Source of the DNA: an uncultured Ruminococcus sp.
GTDB taxonomy: Bacteria; Bacillota; Clostridia; Oscillospirales; Ruminococcaceae
Reading direction: 5' to 3'
Length of the DNA stretch: 11,683 nt
NCBI GenBank assembly: GCA_946531975.1
Contig: CAMNAY010000024.1
Span: 1-11,683 of the forward strand
Of the stretch, positions 1-5,734 are shown piece by piece. Each line of letters starts with the position of its first letter. The first letter of the stretch is position 1. Under the pieces are notes generated by a model. The model ran no database searches, had not been told where the DNA came from, and saw only the letters and a list, made by a program, of their open reading frames with translations. The translations under genes were made by a program, and so were the position numbers.

Positions 1-1
1 G

Positions 2-475
2 AATCTTGAGGGCCATTATCTGGACGAATCCGACCGATGGGATAGTGATACAGAGTACATCTATTATTCTTGTCTTCCTGTGTTCTTTGATGATGGCTCG
101 TTGGATTATTCGAATGGCGATCCGGTCGGGCGGCGTATTGTGGAGGCACATACCGAGCCGGACACAGGCTGGCAGGTCTGTACCGCGGACTGGAAGTCGA
201 TTGTGTGTATGGAAGATATGTGTGTAACCGTTACCCTCACAGTCTCGGAGGGCGCCGACACAGATACATACAGCGAACGGATGGGAAGAATTGCGGATGC
301 ATTCAAAAGCTGTTCAGATCAGCCGGAATCCGGCAGATCCGGTCGTTTTCTGTTGAAACAGGAATACGATTATGAGCATTTATATACAAAGATGTTTCTG
401 TTCGGCGAGGAAACCGACACAGAGGACGATTTGCGCAAGGAGATCGCAAGCCGCTTAATCGCGAAATATCAATAA
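2..475 (+). CDS. Unrecognised protein, C-terminal part (5' end outside window)
   Basis: I do not recognise this protein. The reading frame is open from the first bases of the window to the TAA at 473-475, giving about 157 residues. A GTG at 80 could act as a start, but no ribosome binding site precedes it and the frame stays open upstream, so I treat it as an internal valine and the gene as cut by the window edge. The visible part is acidic, rich in Asp, Glu and Tyr, and has five cysteines, three of them close together around a WKSIVCMEDMCVTVTL stretch that looks like beta strand. No membrane segment or catalytic motif is visible. Its first part is more AT-rich than the genes that follow. It ends 20 bases before purN and could be co-transcribed with it. 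Function unknown. Confidence 0.7.
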   Translation, partial: NLEGHYLDESDRWDSDTEYIYYSCLPVFFDDGSLDYSNGDPVGRRIVEAHTEPDTGWQVCTADWKSIVCMEDMCVTVTLTVSEGADTDTYSERMGRIADAFKSCSDQPESGRSGRFLLKQEYDYEHLYTKMFLFGEETDTEDDLRKEIASRLIAKYQ

Positions 476-482
476 TCTGTTT

Positions 483-487
483 GGAGG
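483..487 (+). promoter_or_regulatory. Ribosome binding site of purN
   Basis: GGAGG lies 8 bases before the ATG at 496. It decides the start of purN: the frame stays open upstream to a TTG at 481, but that codon lies just ahead of this site and has no site of its own. Confidence 0.85.
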
Positions 488-495
488 TGCTGCAT

Positions 496-1149
496 ATGGC
501 AGAGGACATGCATCCGCACAAGTACAAGAAGATCGTCGTGCTGGTATCAGGCGGCGGAACGAATCTTCAGGCACTGATCGACGCGCAGAACCGCGGAGAG
601 CTTGGGAACGGCAGGATCACCTGCGTCATCAGCTCGAAGCCGGACGCCTATGCGCTGGTGCGTGCAAAGAACGCGGGAATCCCGTCCCGCGTGATTCAGC
701 GGAAGGCGTTTCCGGACACCGCAGCGTACAGTGCGGCGATGCTGGAGGCGTTTTATGAGGAGTATGCCGATCTGATCGTGCAGGCGGGATTCATGACGAT
801 TCTCGACGAAACGATCTGCCGCGCCTACCCGAATAAGATGATGAATGTACATCCGGCGCTGATTCCGAGCTTCTGCGGCAAGGGCTATTACGGTCTGCAT
901 GTGCATGAAGCGGCGCTGGAAAAGGGCGTGAAGGTGACGGGCGCGACGGTGCATTTCGTGACAGAGGTGTGCGACGGCGGACCGATCATTCTGCAAAAGG
1001 CAGTTGATATCAGGCAGGACGATACGCCGGAGACCCTGCAGCGCAGAGTCATGGAGGAAGCGGAGTGGAAGATTTTGCCGCAGGCAGTTAAGCTGTTCTG
1101 CGAGGGCAAACTCACAGTCCGCGGCAATAAAGTCTATATCAAAGAATAA
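496..1149 (+). CDS. purN: Phosphoribosylglycinamide formyltransferase (GAR transformylase)
   Basis: This cytoplasmic enzyme moves a formyl group from 10-formyltetrahydrofolate to GAR, giving FGAR, the third step of de novo purine synthesis (EC 2.1.2.2). The 217-residue product is close to the usual family length of about 200-215. The N-terminal phosphate-binding loop is SGGGTNLQ (residues 18-25). The catalytic trio of the family is present: Asn117 and His119 in MNVHPALIP, and Asp160 in VCDGGPIILQ. The loop after the catalytic His is a few residues longer (SFCGKGYYGLHVH) than the E. coli form as I recall it. The start at 496 is set by a GGAGG 8 bases upstream. The gene heads the visible purine cluster and is followed after 63 bases by the IMP cyclohydrolase. 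Identification is firm. Confidence 0.97.
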   Translation: MAEDMHPHKYKKIVVLVSGGGTNLQALIDAQNRGELGNGRITCVISSKPDAYALVRAKNAGIPSRVIQRKAFPDTAAYSAAMLEAFYEEYADLIVQAGFMTILDETICRAYPNKMMNVHPALIPSFCGKGYYGLHVHEAALEKGVKVTGATVHFVTEVCDGGPIILQKAVDIRQDDTPETLQRRVMEEAEWKILPQAVKLFCEGKLTVRGNKVYIKE

Positions 1150-1175
1150 CAGCGATTCATTCAAACCGTATCAAT

Positions 1176-1188
1176 CCGGCAAAGCCGG
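1176..1188 (+). other. Small hairpin in the purN-IMP cyclohydrolase gap
   Basis: CCGGC-AAA-GCCGG forms a perfect 5-bp stem with a 3-base loop. No T-run follows, so it is not a terminator. It lies 11 bases before the ribosome binding site of the next gene. It may be an mRNA stability or processing element, or chance. Confidence 0.35.
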
Positions 1189-1199
1189 TGAATCAGTAT

Positions 1200-1204
1200 G
1201 GAGG
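1200..1204 (+). promoter_or_regulatory. Ribosome binding site of the IMP cyclohydrolase gene
   Basis: GGAGG lies 8 bases before the ATG at 1213, the same spacing as for purN. An earlier in-frame ATG at 1198 overlaps this site and so is unlikely to be the start. Confidence 0.85.
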
Positions 1205-1212
1205 GTATTACA

Positions 1213-1941
1213 ATGGCAATGATTTCACTTGCACAGGAACTTCAGAGCAACAGTTATCCGGGCAGAGGCATCATCCTCGGCAGATCAGCGGACGGCAAGC
1301 ACGCGGTTGCAGCGTACTTCATCATGGGAAGAAGCGAAAATTCCCGCAACCGTATTTTCGTACCGGACGGTGCGAACCTGAAAACACAGGCGTATGACGA
1401 GAGCAAATGTACCGACCCGTCTCTCATCATCTACTCGCCGGTGCGCGTGCTGGGCAATAAGACAATCGTCACAAACGGCGACCAGACCGACACCATCTAT
1501 GAGGCAATGGATCACCAGTTCACCTTTGAGCAGGGACTCCGTGCCCGCAAGTTTGAGCCGGATGCTCCGAACTACACCCCCAGAATCTCCGGCATTATCC
1601 GCTGCGAGAAGGGCGGCTTCAATTACGCACTGAGCATCCTCAAGAGCGCGGAAGGCGACCCGTCCTCCTGCCAGCGCTTCACGTTCTCCTATGAGAACCC
1701 GATCGCGGGTCAGGGTCACTTCATCCACACCTATGTCGGTGACGGCAACCCGCTGCCGAGCTTTGTCGGCGAGCCGAAGCTTGTCGCAATTCCCGATGAT
1801 ATCGACGGATTTACCGATCTGCTCTGGAACAGCCTGAATGCAGACAACAAGATTTCGCTGTTTGTGCGCTATATCGACCCCGCAACCGGCAACGCGACCA
1901 GCAAAATCGTCAACCGCTACGGCAATAAGCCGAAGGAGTAA
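1213..1941 (+). CDS. purO: IMP cyclohydrolase, PurO-like family
   Basis: The product (242 residues) resembles the PurO-type IMP cyclohydrolase family (IMP_cyclohyd) first described in methanogenic archaea, which closes FAICAR to IMP, the last step of purine synthesis (EC 3.5.4.10). It is unrelated in sequence to the cyclohydrolase domain of ordinary PurH. Matches to archaeal PurO as I recall it are GRGIILGRSADG (residues 17-28), the Arg/Asn-rich GRSENSRNRIF (39-49), TNGDQTDTIY (87-96) and NYTPRISGII (120-129). The archaeal protein is about 200 residues; this one has a longer C-terminal half. No signal peptide or membrane segment is seen. The gene follows purN by 63 bases and precedes, after a lipoprotein gene, a stand-alone AICAR transformylase that would supply its substrate. 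The context strongly supports the function. The symbol is by family resemblance. Confidence 0.88.
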   Translation: MAMISLAQELQSNSYPGRGIILGRSADGKHAVAAYFIMGRSENSRNRIFVPDGANLKTQAYDESKCTDPSLIIYSPVRVLGNKTIVTNGDQTDTIYEAMDHQFTFEQGLRARKFEPDAPNYTPRISGIIRCEKGGFNYALSILKSAEGDPSSCQRFTFSYENPIAGQGHFIHTYVGDGNPLPSFVGEPKLVAIPDDIDGFTDLLWNSLNADNKISLFVRYIDPATGNATSKIVNRYGNKPKE

Positions 1942-1965
1942 TCTGATCGCTTGATTCTGATGAAC

Positions 1966-1971
1966 AGGAGG
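1966..1971 (+). promoter_or_regulatory. Ribosome binding site of the first lipoprotein gene
   Basis: AGGAGG lies 9 bases before the ATG at 1981. It rules out the upstream in-frame TTG (1951) and ATG (1960). Starting at 1981 also places the Lys-rich N terminus directly before the hydrophobic core of the lipoprotein signal. Confidence 0.85.
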
Positions 1972-1980
1972 CGAAACCGC

Positions 1981-2673
1981 ATGAAAAAGAAACTGTTATG
2001 TCTCTCCGCCGCGCTGGCAATGCTGCTCGCACTGCCCGCCTGCGGAAAAAAGGATGATGCATCCTCCGGTGCATCCTCTGCCGCATCCCCGTCCTCACAG
2101 GCAGGAAACGGCGAAAGCAGCAGCGAAGACACCCCGACTTCATTGGTCATTCCCGGCAAGCTGTACGCGCTGAATCCGGAAGACGGCGAGCAGCCGGTCA
2201 TCCGCGGCATCAGCCTTGACGGCAACCAAGCCGGAACCTATAAGGACACCGCCGAATCCGTCAACGGCAAAGCGCCGTCTGACAGCGAGATCCGCTTTGT
2301 GTTCGAGCTGAACGAATGGATCTCCATTATCCCCGATACCGACAAAACAGACGGTCTGACCGCGTATATCGTCGCGCATCATGATGACCCGGCAGCGTAT
2401 ACAGACATGGCGTTCTCTGAGCTGAAGGGCGGTGTCCCGGTGGTTTCGCTGAAAAAGCCCGAAGATGAGGGCGGCTACGGATACTGGGGCGAGCTGTACC
2501 TCAACCCGGATCTGTGGAAACCCGGCGCCTATGATCTCATCATCACAGACATCGGAAAGCCTGTTGCCTGTGTGATGCTGAATATCTATGATGAAGGCGC
2601 ACTGGCAGAAAAATCAGACGCGGAGCTGAACCAGATGATGACAGATGCACGCGCCGCGGCAGAAAACAAGTAA
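1981..2673 (+). CDS. Putative lipoprotein of unknown function
   Basis: The 230-residue product begins with a classic lipoprotein signal: MKKK, a hydrophobic core rich in Leu and Ala, and the lipobox LPAC with Cys21 as the expected lipidation site. The mature protein should sit on the outer face of the membrane. Residues about 27-50 form a Ser/Ala/Glu linker coded partly by repeated GCATCC units. The rest is soluble; residues about 166-203, with a WGELYLNPDLW start followed by alternating strand-like segments, look like an immunoglobulin-like beta domain (inference). The C terminus (KSDAELNQMMTDARAAAENK) is probably helical. I recognise no family and see no enzyme motif. The gene lies between the IMP cyclohydrolase (39 bases upstream) and the AICAR transformylase (60 bases downstream), so it is probably in the same transcript. 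A role in purine metabolism cannot be inferred from position alone. Confidence 0.85.
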   Translation: MKKKLLCLSAALAMLLALPACGKKDDASSGASSAASPSSQAGNGESSSEDTPTSLVIPGKLYALNPEDGEQPVIRGISLDGNQAGTYKDTAESVNGKAPSDSEIRFVFELNEWISIIPDTDKTDGLTAYIVAHHDDPAAYTDMAFSELKGGVPVVSLKKPEDEGGYGYWGELYLNPDLWKPGAYDLIITDIGKPVACVMLNIYDEGALAEKSDAELNQMMTDARAAAENK

Positions 2674-2699
2674 ATACAGCAAATTCTCATATCTGACAT

Positions 2700-2716
2700 G
2701 CGGCGGGAAGCGCCGC
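2700..2716 (+). other. GC-rich hairpin before the AICAR transformylase gene
   Basis: GCGGCG-GGAAG-CGCCGC is a perfect 6-bp all-G/C stem with a 5-base loop, starting 26 bases after the lipoprotein stop and ending just before the AAAGGAA ribosome binding site at 2719-2725. The following bases are A-rich, not T-rich, so it is not an intrinsic terminator. It could protect a processed mRNA end or modulate access to the ribosome binding site. Confidence 0.45.
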
Positions 2717-2733
2717 GGAAAGGAACCTGAATT

Positions 2734-3918
2734 ATGGAAACCGAACGTCTTTTGAAGTATGGCTGCAACCCGAACCAGAAGCCTGCGAGAGTCTTTATGA
2801 ACGACGGCAGCGCACTGCCGATCACCGTGCTTTCGGGCAATCCGGGCTATATCAATCTGCTGGATGCCTTCAACGGCTGGCAGCTTGTCCGCGAGCTGAA
2901 GGCTGCGACCGGCATGCCGGCTGCAACCTCGTTCAAGCACGTTTCTCCGGCAGGTGCAGCAATCGGCAGACCGCTCTCCGACACGCTGAAGAAGATCTAT
3001 TTTGTCGATGATCTGGGCGAGCTGTCTCCGCTGGCATGTGCCTACGCAAGAGCCAGAGGCGCGGACAGAATGTCCAGCTTCGGCGACTGGATTTCGCTCT
3101 CCGACGAGTGCGACGCGATCACCGCAAAGATGATTGCGCGCGAGGTTTCCGACGGCATCATCGCGCCGGGCTACTCCGAGGAAGCACTGGAGATCCTCAA
3201 GACCAAGCGCAAGGGCAACTACAATATCGTGCAGATCGACCCGAACTATGAGCCGCCGAAGGTCGAGCACAAGGAAGTGTTCGGCGTGACCTTCGAGCAG
3301 GGCAGAAATGACCTCGCGATCAATGAGGAAACGATGCTCTCGAACATCGTGACAAAGAACAAGGATATCCCTGAGGACAAGAAGTTTGACCTCATTGTCT
3401 CGCTCATCACCCTGAAGTACACCCAGTCGAACTCTGTCTGCTATGTCAAGGACGGTCAGGCAATCGGCATCGGTGCCGGTCAGCAGTCGAGAATCCACTG
3501 CACCCGCCTTGCCGGCACAAAGGCGGATAACTGGTGGCTCAGACAGGCTCCGCAGGTGCTGAATCTGCCGTTCCGTGACGACATCAAGCGCCCCGACCGC
3601 GACAACGCGATCGACCTCTATATCGGTGAGGATTACATGGACATCCTTGCAGACGGCGAGTGGGAGCGCGTCTTTACCGAGAAGCCTCCTGTCTTTACCA
3701 AGGAGGAGCGTCAGGCATGGATTGCACAGAACACCGATGTCTGCCTCGGTTCCGATGCATTCTTCCCGTTCCCGGACAACATCGACCGCGCATTCAAGAG
3801 CGGCGTCAAGTACATTGTCGAGCCGGGCGGATCCATCCGCGACGATATCGTCATTGAGCAGTGCGACAAGTACGGCATTGCCATGGCGTTCTGCGGTCTG
3901 AGACTGTTCCACCACTGA
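2734..3918 (+). CDS. purH: AICAR transformylase, stand-alone (PurH C-terminal domain type)
   Basis: This enzyme formylates AICAR with 10-formyltetrahydrofolate to give FAICAR, the penultimate step of purine synthesis (EC 2.1.2.3). The 394 residues cover only the transformylase domain; the N-terminal cyclohydrolase domain of normal PurH is absent and the gene has its own ribosome binding site (AAAGGAA, 8-base spacer). The catalytic Lys68-His69 pair lies in SFKHVSPAGAA, and Asn233 in YTQSNSVCY. Their spacing of 165 residues equals that of Lys266 and Asn431 in human ATIC as I recall it. Further long matches to the human domain are YARARGADRMSSFGD, GIGAGQQSRIHCTRLAG, SDAFFPF and the terminal LRLFHH. 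The length also matches the human domain rather than the shorter domain of E. coli PurH. The product should be passed to the PurO-like cyclohydrolase encoded two genes upstream. Codon use is strongly biased, suggesting good expression. Confidence 0.95.
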   Translation: METERLLKYGCNPNQKPARVFMNDGSALPITVLSGNPGYINLLDAFNGWQLVRELKAATGMPAATSFKHVSPAGAAIGRPLSDTLKKIYFVDDLGELSPLACAYARARGADRMSSFGDWISLSDECDAITAKMIAREVSDGIIAPGYSEEALEILKTKRKGNYNIVQIDPNYEPPKVEHKEVFGVTFEQGRNDLAINEETMLSNIVTKNKDIPEDKKFDLIVSLITLKYTQSNSVCYVKDGQAIGIGAGQQSRIHCTRLAGTKADNWWLRQAPQVLNLPFRDDIKRPDRDNAIDLYIGEDYMDILADGEWERVFTEKPPVFTKEERQAWIAQNTDVCLGSDAFFPFPDNIDRAFKSGVKYIVEPGGSIRDDIVIEQCDKYGIAMAFCGLRLFHH

Positions 3919-3925
3919 GGTTGAT

Positions 3926-5038
3926 ATGAAAAGATATTCTGCATTATCCCTGCTGCTCTGCTGCTGTCTGCTGCCGCTCAACGGCTGCGGCAGCGACAAG
4001 GCGGAGAGCAGCGAAGCATCCTCTGAAGCGCCTGTCACTGCTGCGCGGACCGAAACCACGGAGCCTCCGATGACCACGACCGTTTCGCTGCTGGATTCGG
4101 GCGTCGGCAAGGCAGCAGCCTATCTGCTGAATGCGGGCGAGATGAAGATTCCCGCCGCGGAGGGGGATGAGAAAAACGGCATGCTGTTCCGGTTTACGGG
4201 CGTATCTGCGCAGTCCTGCACGGTGACATGGGATGTCTACCGCATCACGGACTTCGCGAACGGTGTCGGCAAGGCACTGTCCGGAAACGGCACATCCAGC
4301 GGCAATGTAACATGCAGCTATGTTCCGGTGGCAACGGACTCCGGTACGGTCACTGCGTTTACGCTTGACGGCTTAACAGTCACGCGCAATGAAGCAAACG
4401 GCTCGCAGGATTACACCCTTGCGGTTGATATCAGCGGAGCGGAGCCGCAGCTCATTGTATGCCCCGCAGACGGCGGCGAGCCGACCCCGCTGACGAAATT
4501 TGCACCGGAAATGAACGAGTACGAGTGGGTCTCCTTTGCCTCGGCACAGGAAACCGGTGATGATGCAATGGGCGGCGAGAGCGACCTGTTCGGCGTCGAG
4601 AATTCGGTTCTGACGGTAGACGGTTCGCTGTTCGGTTCCCCGCAGCAGGAGGTTGAGACGCGCATCGGCTATTCGATCGGCACGCTTCAGCCGTTCAATG
4701 AATGGGCTGTGCCGCTTCAGCGCGCAGAATTCCTGTACGGCGGTCTGGATCTGGAACTGGTCTTCCGCGACGGCTCCCTGACCAGCGTCTACATGGACGC
4801 GCCGCTTCCGGCGGACGATTTCAGCCTTGTGGATTCCGCGGCTGCGGGTGCAACGGCAAAGTTCGGTGCAGCGGAAAGCACCTTCCGTGACGAGAACGAC
4901 AATTATGTCGAGTCATGGTTCCTGCCTGAGCAGAATACAACGCTGTATCTGTACATGGTGCCGGATGCGTCCGGCGAGGGCTATATTTTCCGCCAGCAGT
5001 ACACTGTCGGCAGAACAGACCGCTTCTGCGGCTTCTGA
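3926..5038 (+). CDS. Putative lipoprotein of unknown function
   Basis: The 370-residue product starts with MKRY, a short hydrophobic core with three consecutive cysteines (12-14), and the lipobox LNGC with Cys21 as the probable lipidation site. It should be anchored on the outer face of the membrane. Residues about 22-55 are a Ser/Glu/Ala/Thr linker. The remaining 310 or so residues look mostly beta-stranded, with many Gly, Thr and acidic residues and no recognisable enzyme motif; the extreme end (RFCGF) carries a cysteine. It shows no obvious sequence similarity to the smaller lipoprotein at 1981-2673 beyond the signal and linker. The start lies 7 bases after the AICAR transformylase stop, and the GAGG at 3917-3920 overlaps that stop, so translation is probably coupled. 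Function unknown. Confidence 0.85.
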   Translation: MKRYSALSLLLCCCLLPLNGCGSDKAESSEASSEAPVTAARTETTEPPMTTTVSLLDSGVGKAAAYLLNAGEMKIPAAEGDEKNGMLFRFTGVSAQSCTVTWDVYRITDFANGVGKALSGNGTSSGNVTCSYVPVATDSGTVTAFTLDGLTVTRNEANGSQDYTLAVDISGAEPQLIVCPADGGEPTPLTKFAPEMNEYEWVSFASAQETGDDAMGGESDLFGVENSVLTVDGSLFGSPQQEVETRIGYSIGTLQPFNEWAVPLQRAEFLYGGLDLELVFRDGSLTSVYMDAPLPADDFSLVDSAAAGATAKFGAAESTFRDENDNYVESWFLPEQNTTLYLYMVPDASGEGYIFRQQYTVGRTDRFCGF

Positions 5039-5080
5039 TCTCCGGCGAAGCAGAGGAACAACAAAGGAGGAGACGGGAAA

Positions 5081-5641
5081 ATGACCGTATATCTGATGCG
5101 CCACGGCGAGCCGACCTATGCGGATACCGAAGCAATGGGACTGAAAGGGCAGGGCGCCGAGCTTGGTCAGCTGACCCGTCTCGGAATTGAACAGGCGGAG
5201 GAAGCCGCGAAGGATCCGCGGATTCAGGACTGTGATCTGATCGTGTCCTCCCCCTACCCCCGCGCACTGCATACGGCGGCGATCGTTTCCAGAGCGATCG
5301 ACTGCCCGATCGAAGTGGCACCGGGAATCTTCGAGTGGATTCCCGATCTGCGCTGGGCGGAAGTGTCCCAGCAGGATATCCACGATGCGTGGCAGGAATA
5401 CAAGGCAAACGGCGGCGTGCATCTGCCGGGCGACCGGTATCACAACTGGGAGACCCATGCGCAGCTCCGCGCCAGAGTTCTGCCGTGGCTGATTCCCTAT
5501 CTGGAGCGGAAGGACATCGGCAAGCTGCTGATCGTTTCGCACGGCGGCGTCATGCGTGCGCTGCTGAATCAGCCCTCTCTGAAAAAGATCCATTACTGTG
5601 AAATCCGGGAACTGACACCCGATTGCATCCGCGAAGGATAA
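5081..5641 (+). CDS. Histidine phosphatase (phosphoglycerate mutase-like) family protein
   Basis: This 186-residue cytoplasmic protein belongs to the histidine phosphatase superfamily, which removes or transfers phosphate through a phosphohistidine. The signature is at the N terminus: LMRHGEPTYAD with Arg7 and nucleophile His8. The other expected active-site residues are present: Arg61 in SSPYPRALHTA, Glu85 in FEW as likely proton donor, and His154 in VSHGGVMRAL. The complete set argues for an active phosphatase, but the substrate cannot be read from sequence; members act on sugar phosphates, nucleotides, cobalamin precursors and proteins. The ribosome binding site AAAGGAGG (5063-5070) is strong with a 10-base spacer. 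It sits between the second lipoprotein and purD, so a link to purine or PRPP-derived phosphates is possible but is only inference from position. Confidence 0.9.
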   Translation: MTVYLMRHGEPTYADTEAMGLKGQGAELGQLTRLGIEQAEEAAKDPRIQDCDLIVSSPYPRALHTAAIVSRAIDCPIEVAPGIFEWIPDLRWAEVSQQDIHDAWQEYKANGGVHLPGDRYHNWETHAQLRARVLPWLIPYLERKDIGKLLIVSHGGVMRALLNQPSLKKIHYCEIRELTPDCIREG

Positions 5642-5655
5642 AGACAGCAGGAAAG

Positions 5656-5682
5656 GCGGTCATGACTGCACACAGCGACCGC
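5656..5682 (+). promoter_or_regulatory. Interrupted hairpin in the purD leader
   Basis: GCGGTC (5656-5661) pairs with GACCGC (5677-5682), and inside it CTG (5666-5668) pairs with CAG (5673-5675) around a CACA loop, giving nine pairs with an asymmetric internal loop. The ATG of a 13-codon reading frame (5662) falls in that internal loop. No T-run follows, so it is not an intrinsic terminator by itself. It may be a translational or leader-peptide control element for purD; this is inference. Confidence 0.35.
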
Positions 5683-5703
5683 ATATTCGCCCATCCCCCC
5701 TGA
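5662..5703 (+). CDS. Possible 13-residue leader peptide upstream of purD
   Basis: A 13-codon frame, MTAHSDRIFAHPP, runs from ATG 5662 to TGA 5701-5703, preceded by a purine-rich AGGAAAGG (5649-5656) that could act as ribosome binding site with a 5-base gap. It ends in Pro-Pro-stop, a context known to slow ribosomes. It lies in the longest non-coding gap of the window (93 bases) and ends 31 bases before purD. It overlaps the hairpin at 5656-5682. It may be a regulatory leader, or a chance frame; an ORF this short has little weight without conservation. Confidence 0.25.
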   Translation: MTAHSDRIFAHPP

Positions 5704-5734
5704 AGATCATTCACATCGAAAGGAAACGAAAACC

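Noticed and set aside
80..475. A complete 131-codon gene starting at GTG 80
   Set aside because: No ribosome binding site precedes the GTG, and the frame stays open to the window edge, so a truncated longer gene fits better.
547..1164. A 205-codon open frame on the minus strand opposite purN
   Set aside because: Same cause: antisense shadow of a well-identified purN, with a Cys/His/Arg-rich translation typical of spurious frames.
2058..2102. A repeat array of GCATCC units
   Set aside because: It codes the Ser/Ala linker of a lipoprotein and reflects low-complexity protein sequence, not a separate repeat element.
2614..4110. A 498-codon open frame on the minus strand opposite the AICAR transformylase gene
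   Set aside because: The + strand frame here is a clear enzyme. Strong codon bias on that strand removes stop codons from this antisense frame, and its translation has no recognisable motif and no ribosome binding site.
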